DNA of 64,000 nucleotides from Dactylosporangium siamense (GTDB taxonomy: Bacteria; Actinomycetota; Actinomycetes; Mycobacteriales; Micromonosporaceae): assembly GCF_016862795.1 (NCBI RefSeq), contig NZ_BONQ01000108.1, forward strand, positions 36,247 through 100,246, read 5' to 3'. Position numbers and translations under genes: made by a program. Below the pieces are notes generated by a model. It worked only from the letters and a program-made list of their open reading frames with translations, did not search any database and had not been told where the DNA came from. Shown piece after piece: positions 57,062 to 64,000 of the stretch; position 1 is the first letter of the stretch, and every line of letters begins with the position of its first letter.

Positions 57062-59785
57062 ATGTTGAGCAGGCTGCGGCACGTCGTGGCCCCGACCCGG
57101 GGCTACGCGATCCTGTGCGGGGCCGCCGCCGGCAGCACCGCGGTCCTGTTCGTCGCGCTCGTCACCGGCGCCGGCGGGCCGATCGTCGCCCAGAACACGT
57201 CAAACGTCGCGCTGTTCGTCGCGGCCCTGGCCGCCGCCTGGGGCTGCTTCGCCAAGGCGCTGCGCCCCGCCGGTCGCCGGGTCCGCTCGTCGTGGACGCT
57301 GACGGGGCTGGGCGCGTTCTCCTGGGCCGTCGGGCAGATGTTCTGCATCTGGTACGAGACGATCCTGGGCACCGAGGTGCCGTTCCCCTCCCTCGCCGAC
57401 GCCGGCTACTTCTGGATGATGCCGTTCACCGCCGCCGGTCTGCTGCTGCTGCCGATGAGCCGGCAGAGCGTCGCGCAGCAGGCCCGCAGCATCCTCGACG
57501 GTCTCATGATCGCCGCTTCGCTGCTGCTCATCACCTGGGTGCTGATCCTCGGCCCGCTCGCCCGGCAGGGCGCGGACAGCTTCCTCGCGCTGCTCGTCAC
57601 GCTCTGGTACCCCGGCGGCGACGTCGTCGTGCTCACCGTCGTGCTGTTCACCCTGGCCCGGCTCCGCAGCGGCGGGCAACGGCCCATGTCGATGCCCCTC
57701 GTCGGCACCGGCCTGGCCGCGTTCACCGTGTCCGACAGCGGATACGCGTACCTCACCCTCATCGACAACTACGGCTCCGGAGCGGTGCTCGACCTCGGCT
57801 GGTTCGTCGGGTTCGTGCTGATCCTGCTCGCCGCCCGCAAACCCGACGGGCGCCAGAAGGCCGAACGCGTCGACGCGCTGGCCCGCCCCCTCGGCGTCAT
57901 GCTGCCCTACCTCGCGGTCCTCGGCGCCCTCGTCACCAGCACCTTCGAGGTGCTCCGGCACGGCGCCCACGACCAGGTCGTGTCGTGGACCCGCTCCGCG
58001 ATCATCCTGCTCATCGTCGGCCGGCAGCTGCTCACGCTGCTGGAGAACCGGAACCTGACCCGCGACCTGGAGGACCGGGTCGAGGCCCGCACCGCCGAGC
58101 TGCGCGCCAGCGAGCAGCGGTTCCAGGCCCTCGTGCAGCACAGCTCCGACGTCGTCACCGTCGTGTCCCTCGACGGCGTCGTCACCTACCAGTCCGAGTC
58201 GATCTCCCGGGTCTTCGGCTTCGCCCGCGAGCACGTCACCGGGCAGCGCATCCTGGACTTCCTCGGCGACGAGGCCCGCGAACGCCTCGAGGAGGCGTTC
58301 GGCGCGGTCGCCGACACCCCGTACGCCAGCCGCGTCGTGGAGATCCCGATGCGGCACGCCGACGGGCACTTCCGCCTGGCCGAGGTCACCGTCACCAACC
58401 TGCTCGGCGACCTCAACGTGCAGGGTCTCGTGCTCAACTCCCGCGACATCTCCGAACGCAAGGAGCTGGAGGACCAGCTCGTCCACGAGGCGTTCCACGA
58501 CGGCCTCACGAAACTCGCCAACCGGGCCCTGTTCAAGGACCGGGTCGAGCTCGCGCTGCGCCGCCGCGGCGACGCCGACATCGCCGTGCTGTTCCTGGAC
58601 CTCGACGGGTTCAAGGAGGTCAACGACAGCCTCGGGCACGCCGCCGGCGACCAGCTCCTCGTCCAGGTCGCCGACCGGCTCGCCGCCGCGGTGCGCCCCG
58701 GCGACACCGTGGCCCGCTTCGGCGGTGACGAGTTCGCGGTCCTCATCGACATCGTCGGTGAGGCCGGGGACGCCGACGAGCTCGCCACCCGGATCATCGA
58801 CGCCCTGGACCTGCAGTTCGACATCGACAACACCGAGATCCACGTCCAGGGCTCCATCGGCATCGCGCTGACCGGCCCCGACGCCGCCGACGCCGACCAG
58901 CTGATGCGCAACGCCGACCTGGCCATGTACCGCGCCAAGGCGGCGGGCGAGGGCACCTTCGCCCGCTACGACCCCACCATGCACTCCGGTCTCGTCGACC
59001 GGCTCCAGCTCGCCGCCGACCTGCGCCGCGCCCTGGACAACAAGGACGAGCTCGAGCTGCACTACCAGCCGACGATCGAGCTGCGCTCCGGCACCATCAT
59101 CGGCTTCGAGGCGCTCGTGCGGTGGCGGCACCCGGTCCGCGGGATGATCTCTCCGGCCGACTTCATCCCGCTCGCCGAGTCCACGGGCCTGATCCGCCCG
59201 CTCGGCCAGTGGGTCCTCGCCGAGGCCAGCCGGCAGTGCGTCGAATGGGGCGCCTACGACCCGGACCGGGTCCTGACGATGGCCGTCAACGTGTCCGGCC
59301 GCCAGTTCGACCAGCCCGACCTGCCGGCGATCGTCGCCGGGGTCCTCGCCGACACCGGGCTGCCGGCGGAACGGCTGTGCCTGGAGATGACCGAGAGCGT
59401 CCTGATGACGGACACCGAGGAGAACCTGGCCGTCCTGCTCAGCCTCAAGGAGATCGGCGTCAAGCTGGCGATCGACGACTTCGGCACCGGGTACTCGTCG
59501 CTGGCCTACCTGCGCCGCTTCCCCGTCGACACGCTGAAGATCGACCGGTCGTTCGTGGAACGCATCGGCGGCGCCACGCCCGACGCGGCCCTCGCCCGCA
59601 CGATCGTGCAGCTGGGGCAGAGCCTCGGGATGGCCACGGTCGCGGAGGGCATCGAGCAGTACGCGCAGTTCCTCGCGCTGCGCCGGATGGGCTGCGACCT
59701 CGCCCAGGGCTACTACTTCTCCCGGCCGCTCCCGGCCGAGGAGGCGGGCGCGCTGCTGCGCGACCCGGCCGCCCTGGTCGCCTGA
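57062..59785 (+). CDS. PAS-GGDEF-EAL membrane protein, c-di-GMP turnover
   Basis: 907 residues from ATG 57062 with GGGGAGG at 57050-57056. About nine membrane helices fill residues 1-320; a short coiled coil and one PAS domain (about 355-475; FQALVQHSSDVVTVVSLDGV) follow. GGDEF domain: LFLDLDGFKEVNDSLGHAAG and the intact RFGGDEFA near 553. EAL domain: GFEALVRWRHP near 681, EMTESVL, DDFGTGYSSLAYLRRFPVD, KIDRSFV and VAEGIEQ, the full set of catalytic residues. Both halves could be active; in many such fusions one is dominant or regulatory. No neighbouring target is evident. Confidence 0.93.
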   Translation: MLSRLRHVVAPTRGYAILCGAAAGSTAVLFVALVTGAGGPIVAQNTSNVALFVAALAAAWGCFAKALRPAGRRVRSSWTLTGLGAFSWAVGQMFCIWYETILGTEVPFPSLADAGYFWMMPFTAAGLLLLPMSRQSVAQQARSILDGLMIAASLLLITWVLILGPLARQGADSFLALLVTLWYPGGDVVVLTVVLFTLARLRSGGQRPMSMPLVGTGLAAFTVSDSGYAYLTLIDNYGSGAVLDLGWFVGFVLILLAARKPDGRQKAERVDALARPLGVMLPYLAVLGALVTSTFEVLRHGAHDQVVSWTRSAIILLIVGRQLLTLLENRNLTRDLEDRVEARTAELRASEQRFQALVQHSSDVVTVVSLDGVVTYQSESISRVFGFAREHVTGQRILDFLGDEARERLEEAFGAVADTPYASRVVEIPMRHADGHFRLAEVTVTNLLGDLNVQGLVLNSRDISERKELEDQLVHEAFHDGLTKLANRALFKDRVELALRRRGDADIAVLFLDLDGFKEVNDSLGHAAGDQLLVQVADRLAAAVRPGDTVARFGGDEFAVLIDIVGEAGDADELATRIIDALDLQFDIDNTEIHVQGSIGIALTGPDAADADQLMRNADLAMYRAKAAGEGTFARYDPTMHSGLVDRLQLAADLRRALDNKDELELHYQPTIELRSGTIIGFEALVRWRHPVRGMISPADFIPLAESTGLIRPLGQWVLAEASRQCVEWGAYDPDRVLTMAVNVSGRQFDQPDLPAIVAGVLADTGLPAERLCLEMTESVLMTDTEENLAVLLSLKEIGVKLAIDDFGTGYSSLAYLRRFPVDTLKIDRSFVERIGGATPDAALARTIVQLGQSLGMATVAEGIEQYAQFLALRRMGCDLAQGYYFSRPLPAEEAGALLRDPAALVA

Positions 59786-60009
59786 ACCGCACCGCCCGCC
59801 GCGTCGGTTGCCGTCCGGGTGCGCTCACGGCTGCGCTCGCCCCCGACCCGCAACGCCGTCCTGCCGAAGTTCCGCCGCCGCGTGCCGATCTCGACTCCGA
59901 CACCGCGAACACGTCCCGGCGAACCACGCCGCACTGCACCACCCGCTCGGAATGTCCGCCGCAGTCGCGACGGACATTCCGGATTTATCACGAGAATGGA
60001 GTGCATTAC

Positions 60010-61248
60010 ATGACGGCTGCCATCACCGACCAGGCGCGCCTCGACCTCCCCGGCCACTGGCCGGCCGCCCTCGGCCCGCGGGCCCTGGCCGGCTTCGACG
60101 TGCCCACGCCGTTTCTGGCAGTCGACCTGAACACCGTCGTCGACCGGTACACCGCCTTCGCCGCCGCGATCCCCGGCGTGTCGACGTTCTACGCGATGAA
60201 GTGCAACCCGAGCACCGAGATCCTCGGCACCCTCGCGGCGCTCGGCTCCAGCTTCGAGGTCGCCTCGATCGGCGAGCTGCGCATGCTCCAGGAGATCGGC
60301 GTCGACCCCGCCGAGGTCCTGTACAGCAACCCGATCAAGCCGCCCGCCGCGATCGTCGAGGCCCGCAAGGCCGGCCTGTGGCGCTTCAGCTTCGACTCCG
60401 AGGGCGAGCTGCACAAGCTCGCCCAGCTCGCGCCCGGCGCCGCCGTGTACATCCGGTTGCGCGTCGACGACTCGACCAGCAGCTTCCCGCTGTCACGCAA
60501 GTTCGGCGCCGAGGCGCACGAGGCGCGGGCGCTGCTGCTGCTCGCCCGGGAGCTGGGCCTGCGCCCGTACGGCGTCACCTTCCACGTCGGCTCGCAGTGC
60601 GCGACCACGAGCGCGTGGCGCCAGGCGATCGCGGCGGCCGGCCGGCTCATGGCCGCCCTCGCCACCGACGGCGTCCACCTGGAGATGCTCGACCTCGGCG
60701 GCGGCTTCCCGGCCCGCTACGTGGAGCGCGTCCCCTCCCTCGCCCAGATCGCCGACGCGATCGTGCCGGCCCTGGACGAGCTGCTGCCCTACCGGCCGCA
60801 GGTCCTCGCCGCCGAACCGGGCCGGCACCTGGTCGCGGAGAGCTCCGTCATGGTCTCCTCCGTGCTCGGCCGGGAGGTCCGCGCCGGGGAGAACTGGCTC
60901 TACCTCGACATCGGCGCCTACCACGGCATGATGGAGACCCAGCAGACCGTCCAGCAGTGGCGCTTCCCGCTGTGGACGTCGCGCACCGACCACGCGCTGG
61001 TGCCGCACCTGCCGTTCACCGTCACCGGCCCCTCCTGCGACAGCTCCGACACGATGTTCTACGGCGTCAACCTGCCCTCGACCATCGACGTCGGCGACAA
61101 GCTGTACATCGGCTCGGCCGGCGCGTACACGCTGAGCTACGCCTCGCACTTCAACGGCTTCCCGCCGCCGGAGCCCGTCTTCGTCGGCGGCGTCGCCCCG
61201 TCCGCGCTGCCCGTGCACCTTCCCACGGCCCGGGTGGGCGGCGCCTGA
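60010..61248 (+). CDS. Type III PLP-dependent decarboxylase (ornithine/lysine type)
   Basis: 412 residues from ATG 60010. Alanine-racemase-like fold: VSTFYAMKCNPSTEILGTLA with the PLP Lys at 64, FEVASIGELRMLQEIG, SFDSEGELHKLAQLAPGA, GVTFHVGSQ, MLDLGGGFPARYVERVPS and AAEPGRHLVAESS. Near residue 342 is GPSCDSSDTMFYG, the second-subunit active-site Cys-Asp block (CDGLD in ornithine decarboxylase, here CDSSD). The changed residues next to the catalytic Asp bear on substrate size, so ornithine versus lysine or another basic amino acid is open. The product, a diamine or amine, may be exported by the overlapping MFS gene. Confidence 0.87.
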   Translation: MTAAITDQARLDLPGHWPAALGPRALAGFDVPTPFLAVDLNTVVDRYTAFAAAIPGVSTFYAMKCNPSTEILGTLAALGSSFEVASIGELRMLQEIGVDPAEVLYSNPIKPPAAIVEARKAGLWRFSFDSEGELHKLAQLAPGAAVYIRLRVDDSTSSFPLSRKFGAEAHEARALLLLARELGLRPYGVTFHVGSQCATTSAWRQAIAAAGRLMAALATDGVHLEMLDLGGGFPARYVERVPSLAQIADAIVPALDELLPYRPQVLAAEPGRHLVAESSVMVSSVLGREVRAGENWLYLDIGAYHGMMETQQTVQQWRFPLWTSRTDHALVPHLPFTVTGPSCDSSDTMFYGVNLPSTIDVGDKLYIGSAGAYTLSYASHFNGFPPPEPVFVGGVAPSALPVHLPTARVGGA

Positions 61249-62522
61249 TGACGACGGCCGTTGCGCCCCCGCGGACGCACCGGCCCGCACGCCCGTCCCG
61301 CCATCGCAGTGTGACCCCCGGCGGGCGTCGGCGCGCCGGGCGGTTGCGCGAACTCATGGTGTCCGGGCTGGTCGACTCGTTCGGCCTGTCCCTGGGCTGG
61401 ACGATCTTCAACCTGGTCGCCGTGGACCGCGGCGGACTCGCCCTCGCCGGCCTGTTCAACGCCGCCATGCTCCTCGGCGTCGTGCTGTCCGCGCCCGTCA
61501 CCGGCCGGCTGGCCCGGCACCTGCACGGTCGCAAGCTGCTGCTGCTCGCCGGCGGCACCGAGGGCACCCTGCGGGTGGCGACCCTGGCCGCGCTCCTCGC
61601 CGGCTACGACGGCAAGCTCATCGCGGCCGGGATCGTGCTCATGCACATCGCCGCCTACGCGGGGTTCGCCGCCATGCGCGCCGAGGTCGCCGCCGTGGAC
61701 GCCCGCCCGCAGGCCATGACCCGCTACGCGCTGTCCATCGCCGCGGTCGAGGCCGCCGGCGCAGGGGTCGCGGCGTTGCTGCCCCTGCGCGGTGGCTATG
61801 TGATCGCCGTTTTCCTGGTGTACGGCCTGAGCCTGGTCCCGACCATCCTGACCGCCCGGCGGGCCAGGGTGCAGGACTCCGGCACCGCTCGTCCTCCCAC
61901 GCCGGTGACCGGCGGGCAGGTCACCCGGACCGCGCGGCGCGAACACGACCGGGCCCGCACCGGCCGCCCCCGGCTGCCATGGCCCGTCCTCGCCGGCGGC
62001 GGCGTCATCACCCTCCTCGCCGCCGGCCCGACCCTGCTGTCCGTCGCCCTCGCCAGCGAGCTGCACGGCCACCACGCGGTGGCGGGCGCGGCGATCGCGT
62101 TCAGCGCGGGCTGCCTGCTGTCGTCGTCCGCGGTCTCCCTCGTCGACCGGCTCCGCCTGCCGATCCAGGTGACCTGGCCGCTGTGGGGCGTCGGCATGCT
62201 CGTCGGCTGGCTGCTCGCCCCCGCCCACCTCCTCGGCCTGTTCCTCGCCCAGTTCCTGTCCGGCCTGAGCATGACCGCGTTCGAGGGCGGGATGGACGCC
62301 CGCATCGCCCGCGACGCGACCCCCGGCACGGTGACCACGGTGCTCGCCTGGAGCGCCTCGACCCGCGCCCTCGGCGGCGCCGTCGCCGTCAAGTTCCTGC
62401 CGGTCCTGGTCACTGCCTCAGCGATCGGCCTGACCAGCGGCGTCGCGGCGGCGGCCCTCGGCGCGGCGGTCCTGTCCGCCCTCATCCGGCTACGCCTTCC
62501 CCGCCGGACCGCCCGTACCTGA
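61248..62522 (+). CDS. MFS transporter coupled to the decarboxylase
   Basis: 424 residues. The ATG at 61248 shares its A with the decarboxylase stop (TGATG), so translation is coupled. About 12 helices follow a basic N-terminus; motif-A-like GRLARHLHGRKLLLLAGG lies between helices 2 and 3. The family branch is poorly characterised. Tight coupling to an amino-acid decarboxylase suggests export of the amine or a decarboxylated compound (inference), or precursor/product exchange. The last 41 bp overlap the convergent gene. Confidence 0.8.
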   Translation: MTTAVAPPRTHRPARPSRHRSVTPGGRRRAGRLRELMVSGLVDSFGLSLGWTIFNLVAVDRGGLALAGLFNAAMLLGVVLSAPVTGRLARHLHGRKLLLLAGGTEGTLRVATLAALLAGYDGKLIAAGIVLMHIAAYAGFAAMRAEVAAVDARPQAMTRYALSIAAVEAAGAGVAALLPLRGGYVIAVFLVYGLSLVPTILTARRARVQDSGTARPPTPVTGGQVTRTARREHDRARTGRPRLPWPVLAGGGVITLLAAGPTLLSVALASELHGHHAVAGAAIAFSAGCLLSSSAVSLVDRLRLPIQVTWPLWGVGMLVGWLLAPAHLLGLFLAQFLSGLSMTAFEGGMDARIARDATPGTVTTVLAWSASTRALGGAVAVKFLPVLVTASAIGLTSGVAAAALGAAVLSALIRLRLPRRTART

Positions 62523-63069
62523 GCCACACCACGCCCCCGGCGACGACACCGAGCGTGCTGGCCGCCGCGAGGGCGCACGCCAGCACCCGCTGGCCGGTCG
62601 AGAAGTCGTCGCCGAGGAGCGTGGCGGCGGCCACGACGAGCTGGACGCAGTACGCCACCACACCGAACGTGCCGACGATGACCTCGGCCGCGAACTGCGG
62701 ATCGAACACCCGGTGCAGGATCAACGGCTGCATGCCCGCCTTGCCGGCCCCGTTCGTCGCGAGATGGGTCCGCCCGTCCTGCACCCTTTCGAAGAGCGCC
62801 TGGCGGATCCGGGCGATGTCACGGTCGTACACGTCCAGCACGGCGCCGAACTTCCGCACGCTCGCGAGGATCAGCAGGCTGATCAGCCCGAGCACCGCCG
62901 CCATGGCGGTGAGCCCGGTCGCGAGGGCCGGCCAGTCCTGGGCCCGGGCGCTGATCGCCACGAAGAACCCGACGATCGCGACGAGCAGCGTGAAGAAGAA
63001 GCCCAGGAACTGGTTGCGTTCCAGCTCGATGTGCCGATAGTGCAGCCAGTGCTGCTGGCCCTCGTACAC
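62482..63069 (-). CDS. Membrane protein, unknown function
   Basis: 195 residues from GTG 63069. An N-terminal basic, His-rich helix (EGQQHWLHYRHIELERNQFL) precedes two membrane helices (FFTLLVAIVGFFVAISA; LTAMAAVLGLISLLILASV), a cytoplasmic or external middle region and two more helices near the C-terminus. The residues just upstream of the GTG (LSDFEKERLLTDAL) continue the helix without an ATG/GTG/TTG, so the real start may be a CTG near 63111. I do not recognise the family. It overlaps the MFS gene's 3' end by 41 bp. Confidence 0.6.
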   Translation of the reverse strand: MYEGQQHWLHYRHIELERNQFLGFFFTLLVAIVGFFVAISARAQDWPALATGLTAMAAVLGLISLLILASVRKFGAVLDVYDRDIARIRQALFERVQDGRTHLATNGAGKAGMQPLILHRVFDPQFAAEVIVGTFGVVAYCVQLVVAAATLLGDDFSTGQRVLACALAAASTLGVVAGGVVWLRYGRSGGEGVAG

Positions 63070-63122
63070 CAGCGCGTCCGTCAGGAGACGTTCCTTCTCG
63101 AAATCACTCAGCCCGGTGCCGG

Positions 63123-63539
63123 TCAGCGCCGCGCCCCGGCGCCGTTCTGGCTCTGCTCCAGCACCGCCGACTTGGCCCGTGCGTATTCGGCCTCGGTCAG
63201 GATGCCACGGCGTTGCAGATCCGCGAGCTTGCCCAGCTCATCGGCGGGGCTCGAGGTGCCGGCGGCGGAGCGCACGTATTCACGGACCTCGGCGTCCTGG
63301 GCACGCGCCCGCTCGCGGGCCCGCGCGTTCATCGACGGCCCCCGGGTGATGAGGTAGACCAGCGCGCCCACCCACGGCAACACGATGAGGAACACCGTCC
63401 AGCCGGCCTTGCCCCAGCCACTCATCGAGTGGTCGCGGAACACGTCCGTCAGGATGCTGATCATCAACCAGATCCATGCGAAGACCAGCATGAACCACAG
63501 CGTCGAGAGAATCACGTCTCCGAACGAAAAGTCTTCCAT
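63123..63539 (-). CDS. SHOCT-domain membrane protein
   Basis: 138 residues from ATG 63539. Two membrane helices (ILSTLWFMLVFAWIWLMISI; GWTVFLIVLPWVGALVYLIT) are of the PLDc_N type with the sequence DVFRDHSMSGWGKAGW between them. The C-terminal SHOCT domain is typical: ADELGKLADLQRRGILTEAE, YARAKSAVL. Such proteins are common, small, and of unknown function, thought to mediate oligomerisation. It is probably transcribed together with the following membrane gene. Confidence 0.88.
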   Translation of the reverse strand: MEDFSFGDVILSTLWFMLVFAWIWLMISILTDVFRDHSMSGWGKAGWTVFLIVLPWVGALVYLITRGPSMNARARERARAQDAEVREYVRSAAGTSSPADELGKLADLQRRGILTEAEYARAKSAVLEQSQNGAGARR

Positions 63540-63680
63540 ATCTCCAGCGTCGATCTCCTCCCCCGCCCGTTCATCACCTCACCCGGGTGACCCCCCACCC
63601 GCCGCACTTCACACTCCACGTTGTCCACCACGCCTACCGTGCTCCACCTCGGTCATACATCGCCTCGGACGACCAGCCCA

Positions 63681-63978
63681 CGACTTCGATCACCAACCTC
63701 GCACCCCCACAGCCCACCGGCGCCACCATCCCCGTGATCAAAGCGAGGTTCCGGCCTCGTCGCCCGCGTGCGCTGAACCGGGGGTGCATCTCCCCGATGA
63801 TCGAAGTCGCCGTCGGGCCGTCCACGCAGCCAGCACACGACTTCGATCACGGACACCGCGCAGCCCCGCGCCATTCACGGGCCCCGCGCCGCCCCGCGCC
63901 ATTCACGGGCCCCGCGCCGCCCCGCGCCATTCACGGGCCCCGCGGCGCCGAAAGTGGATCTTCCGGTGATCGAAGTCG
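63681..63978. repeat. Inverted and direct 12-mers TGATCGAAGTCG
   Basis: The 12-mer occurs perfectly four times: TGATCGAAGTCG at 63798-63809 and 63967-63978, and its complement CGACTTCGATCA at 63681-63692 and 63838-63849. Copies at 63798 and 63838 face each other, bounding a 52-bp element; 63798 and 63967 are followed by similar GCCG..GCCGTCC/GCTGTCC sequence. A degenerate copy is near 63735. No gene fits the region. Confidence 0.6.
63868..63943. repeat. 28-bp tandem repeat, nearly three copies
   Basis: The 20-mer GCGCCATTCACGGGCCCCGC starts at 63868, 63896 and 63924, a strict 28-bp period with GCCGCCCC-type filler. The unit is constant, with no variable spacer. Confidence 0.8.
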
Positions 63979-64000
63979 CCGGGCGGCTGTCCGCGCGGTT

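Larger units (their letters stand above)
63540..64000. other. Non-coding right edge
   Basis: Apart from the two repeat families listed separately, I see no supported gene in these 461 bp. Frames crossing it translate the repeats and have no start with a ribosome site. The region probably continues as intergenic repeat DNA beyond the window. Confidence 0.5.

Noticed and set aside
63868..63943. Possible CRISPR array
   Set aside because: The unit repeats head-to-tail with a constant 28-bp period and no variable spacers; there are no cas genes.

Overview
The window is very GC-rich chromosomal DNA from an actinobacterium. RbpA, a four-gene conservon, ROK-controlled sugar uptake, a lanthipeptide synthetase, a rifamycin-associated element and many leaderless GTG/ATG starts point to a soil actinomycete, most likely Micromonosporaceae (the family is an inference). 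About 66 protein genes fill it tightly, with many 4-bp ATGA overlaps. I saw no rRNA, tRNA, CRISPR array or intact insertion sequence. The only decayed genes are a trypsin-like protease remnant and an AfsR/SARP remnant at 14.3-15.5 kb.

Layout. 0-4.5 kb: nitrite reductase nirBD with a small partner gene and a GlnR-like box, a lipoprotein and a partial AlkZ-like gene. 4.5-13.2 kb: small enzymes and regulators (Nudix, methyltransferase, PadR with two DUF1048 genes, HEAT protein with MerR, SDR with MerR, F420-type flavoprotein) ending with a rifampicin monooxygenase preceded by a 19-bp rifamycin-associated element. 13.5-25 kb: accessory genes including rbpA, a zinc-ribbon/coiled-coil protein, a pentapeptide-repeat protein without an obvious start codon, an MFS exporter and a DUF4037/uridine-kinase-like pair. 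25.3-28.5 kb: fxsA, ppm1 and lnt (lipoprotein and glycolipid assembly). 29.2-41.8 kb: a B12-dependent lysine degradation set (kamB-like, kal, kamE, kamD, amidohydrolase, kdd) read leftward, directly behind a conservon (cvnABCD), with radical-SAM lysine 2,3-aminomutase kamA divergent on the other side. The cleavage enzyme Kce is not in the window.

41.9-47.8 kb is the most interesting accessory region. It has a DUF6817 gene, a small HTH/Clp-N regulator pair facing a flavin monooxygenase across three 18-bp operators, and a compact lanthipeptide locus: a class IV (LanL-type) synthetase followed by a 36-residue precursor that I found by reading. Three copies of a hairpin plus AAGGCATCCTAGGAC element lie just behind stop codons in this region.

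47.8-51 kb holds envelope proteins: a membrane-anchored beta-propeller, an M15 peptidase lipoprotein and an L,D-transpeptidase lipoprotein. 52-57 kb is a xylFGH-type ABC importer with a ROK repressor and two 17-bp direct repeats spaced 63 bp. 57-59.8 kb is a PAS-GGDEF-EAL protein. 60-62.5 kb is an ornithine/lysine-type decarboxylase coupled to an MFS transporter. The right edge carries small membrane proteins, repeated 12-mers in both orientations and a 28-bp tandem repeat.
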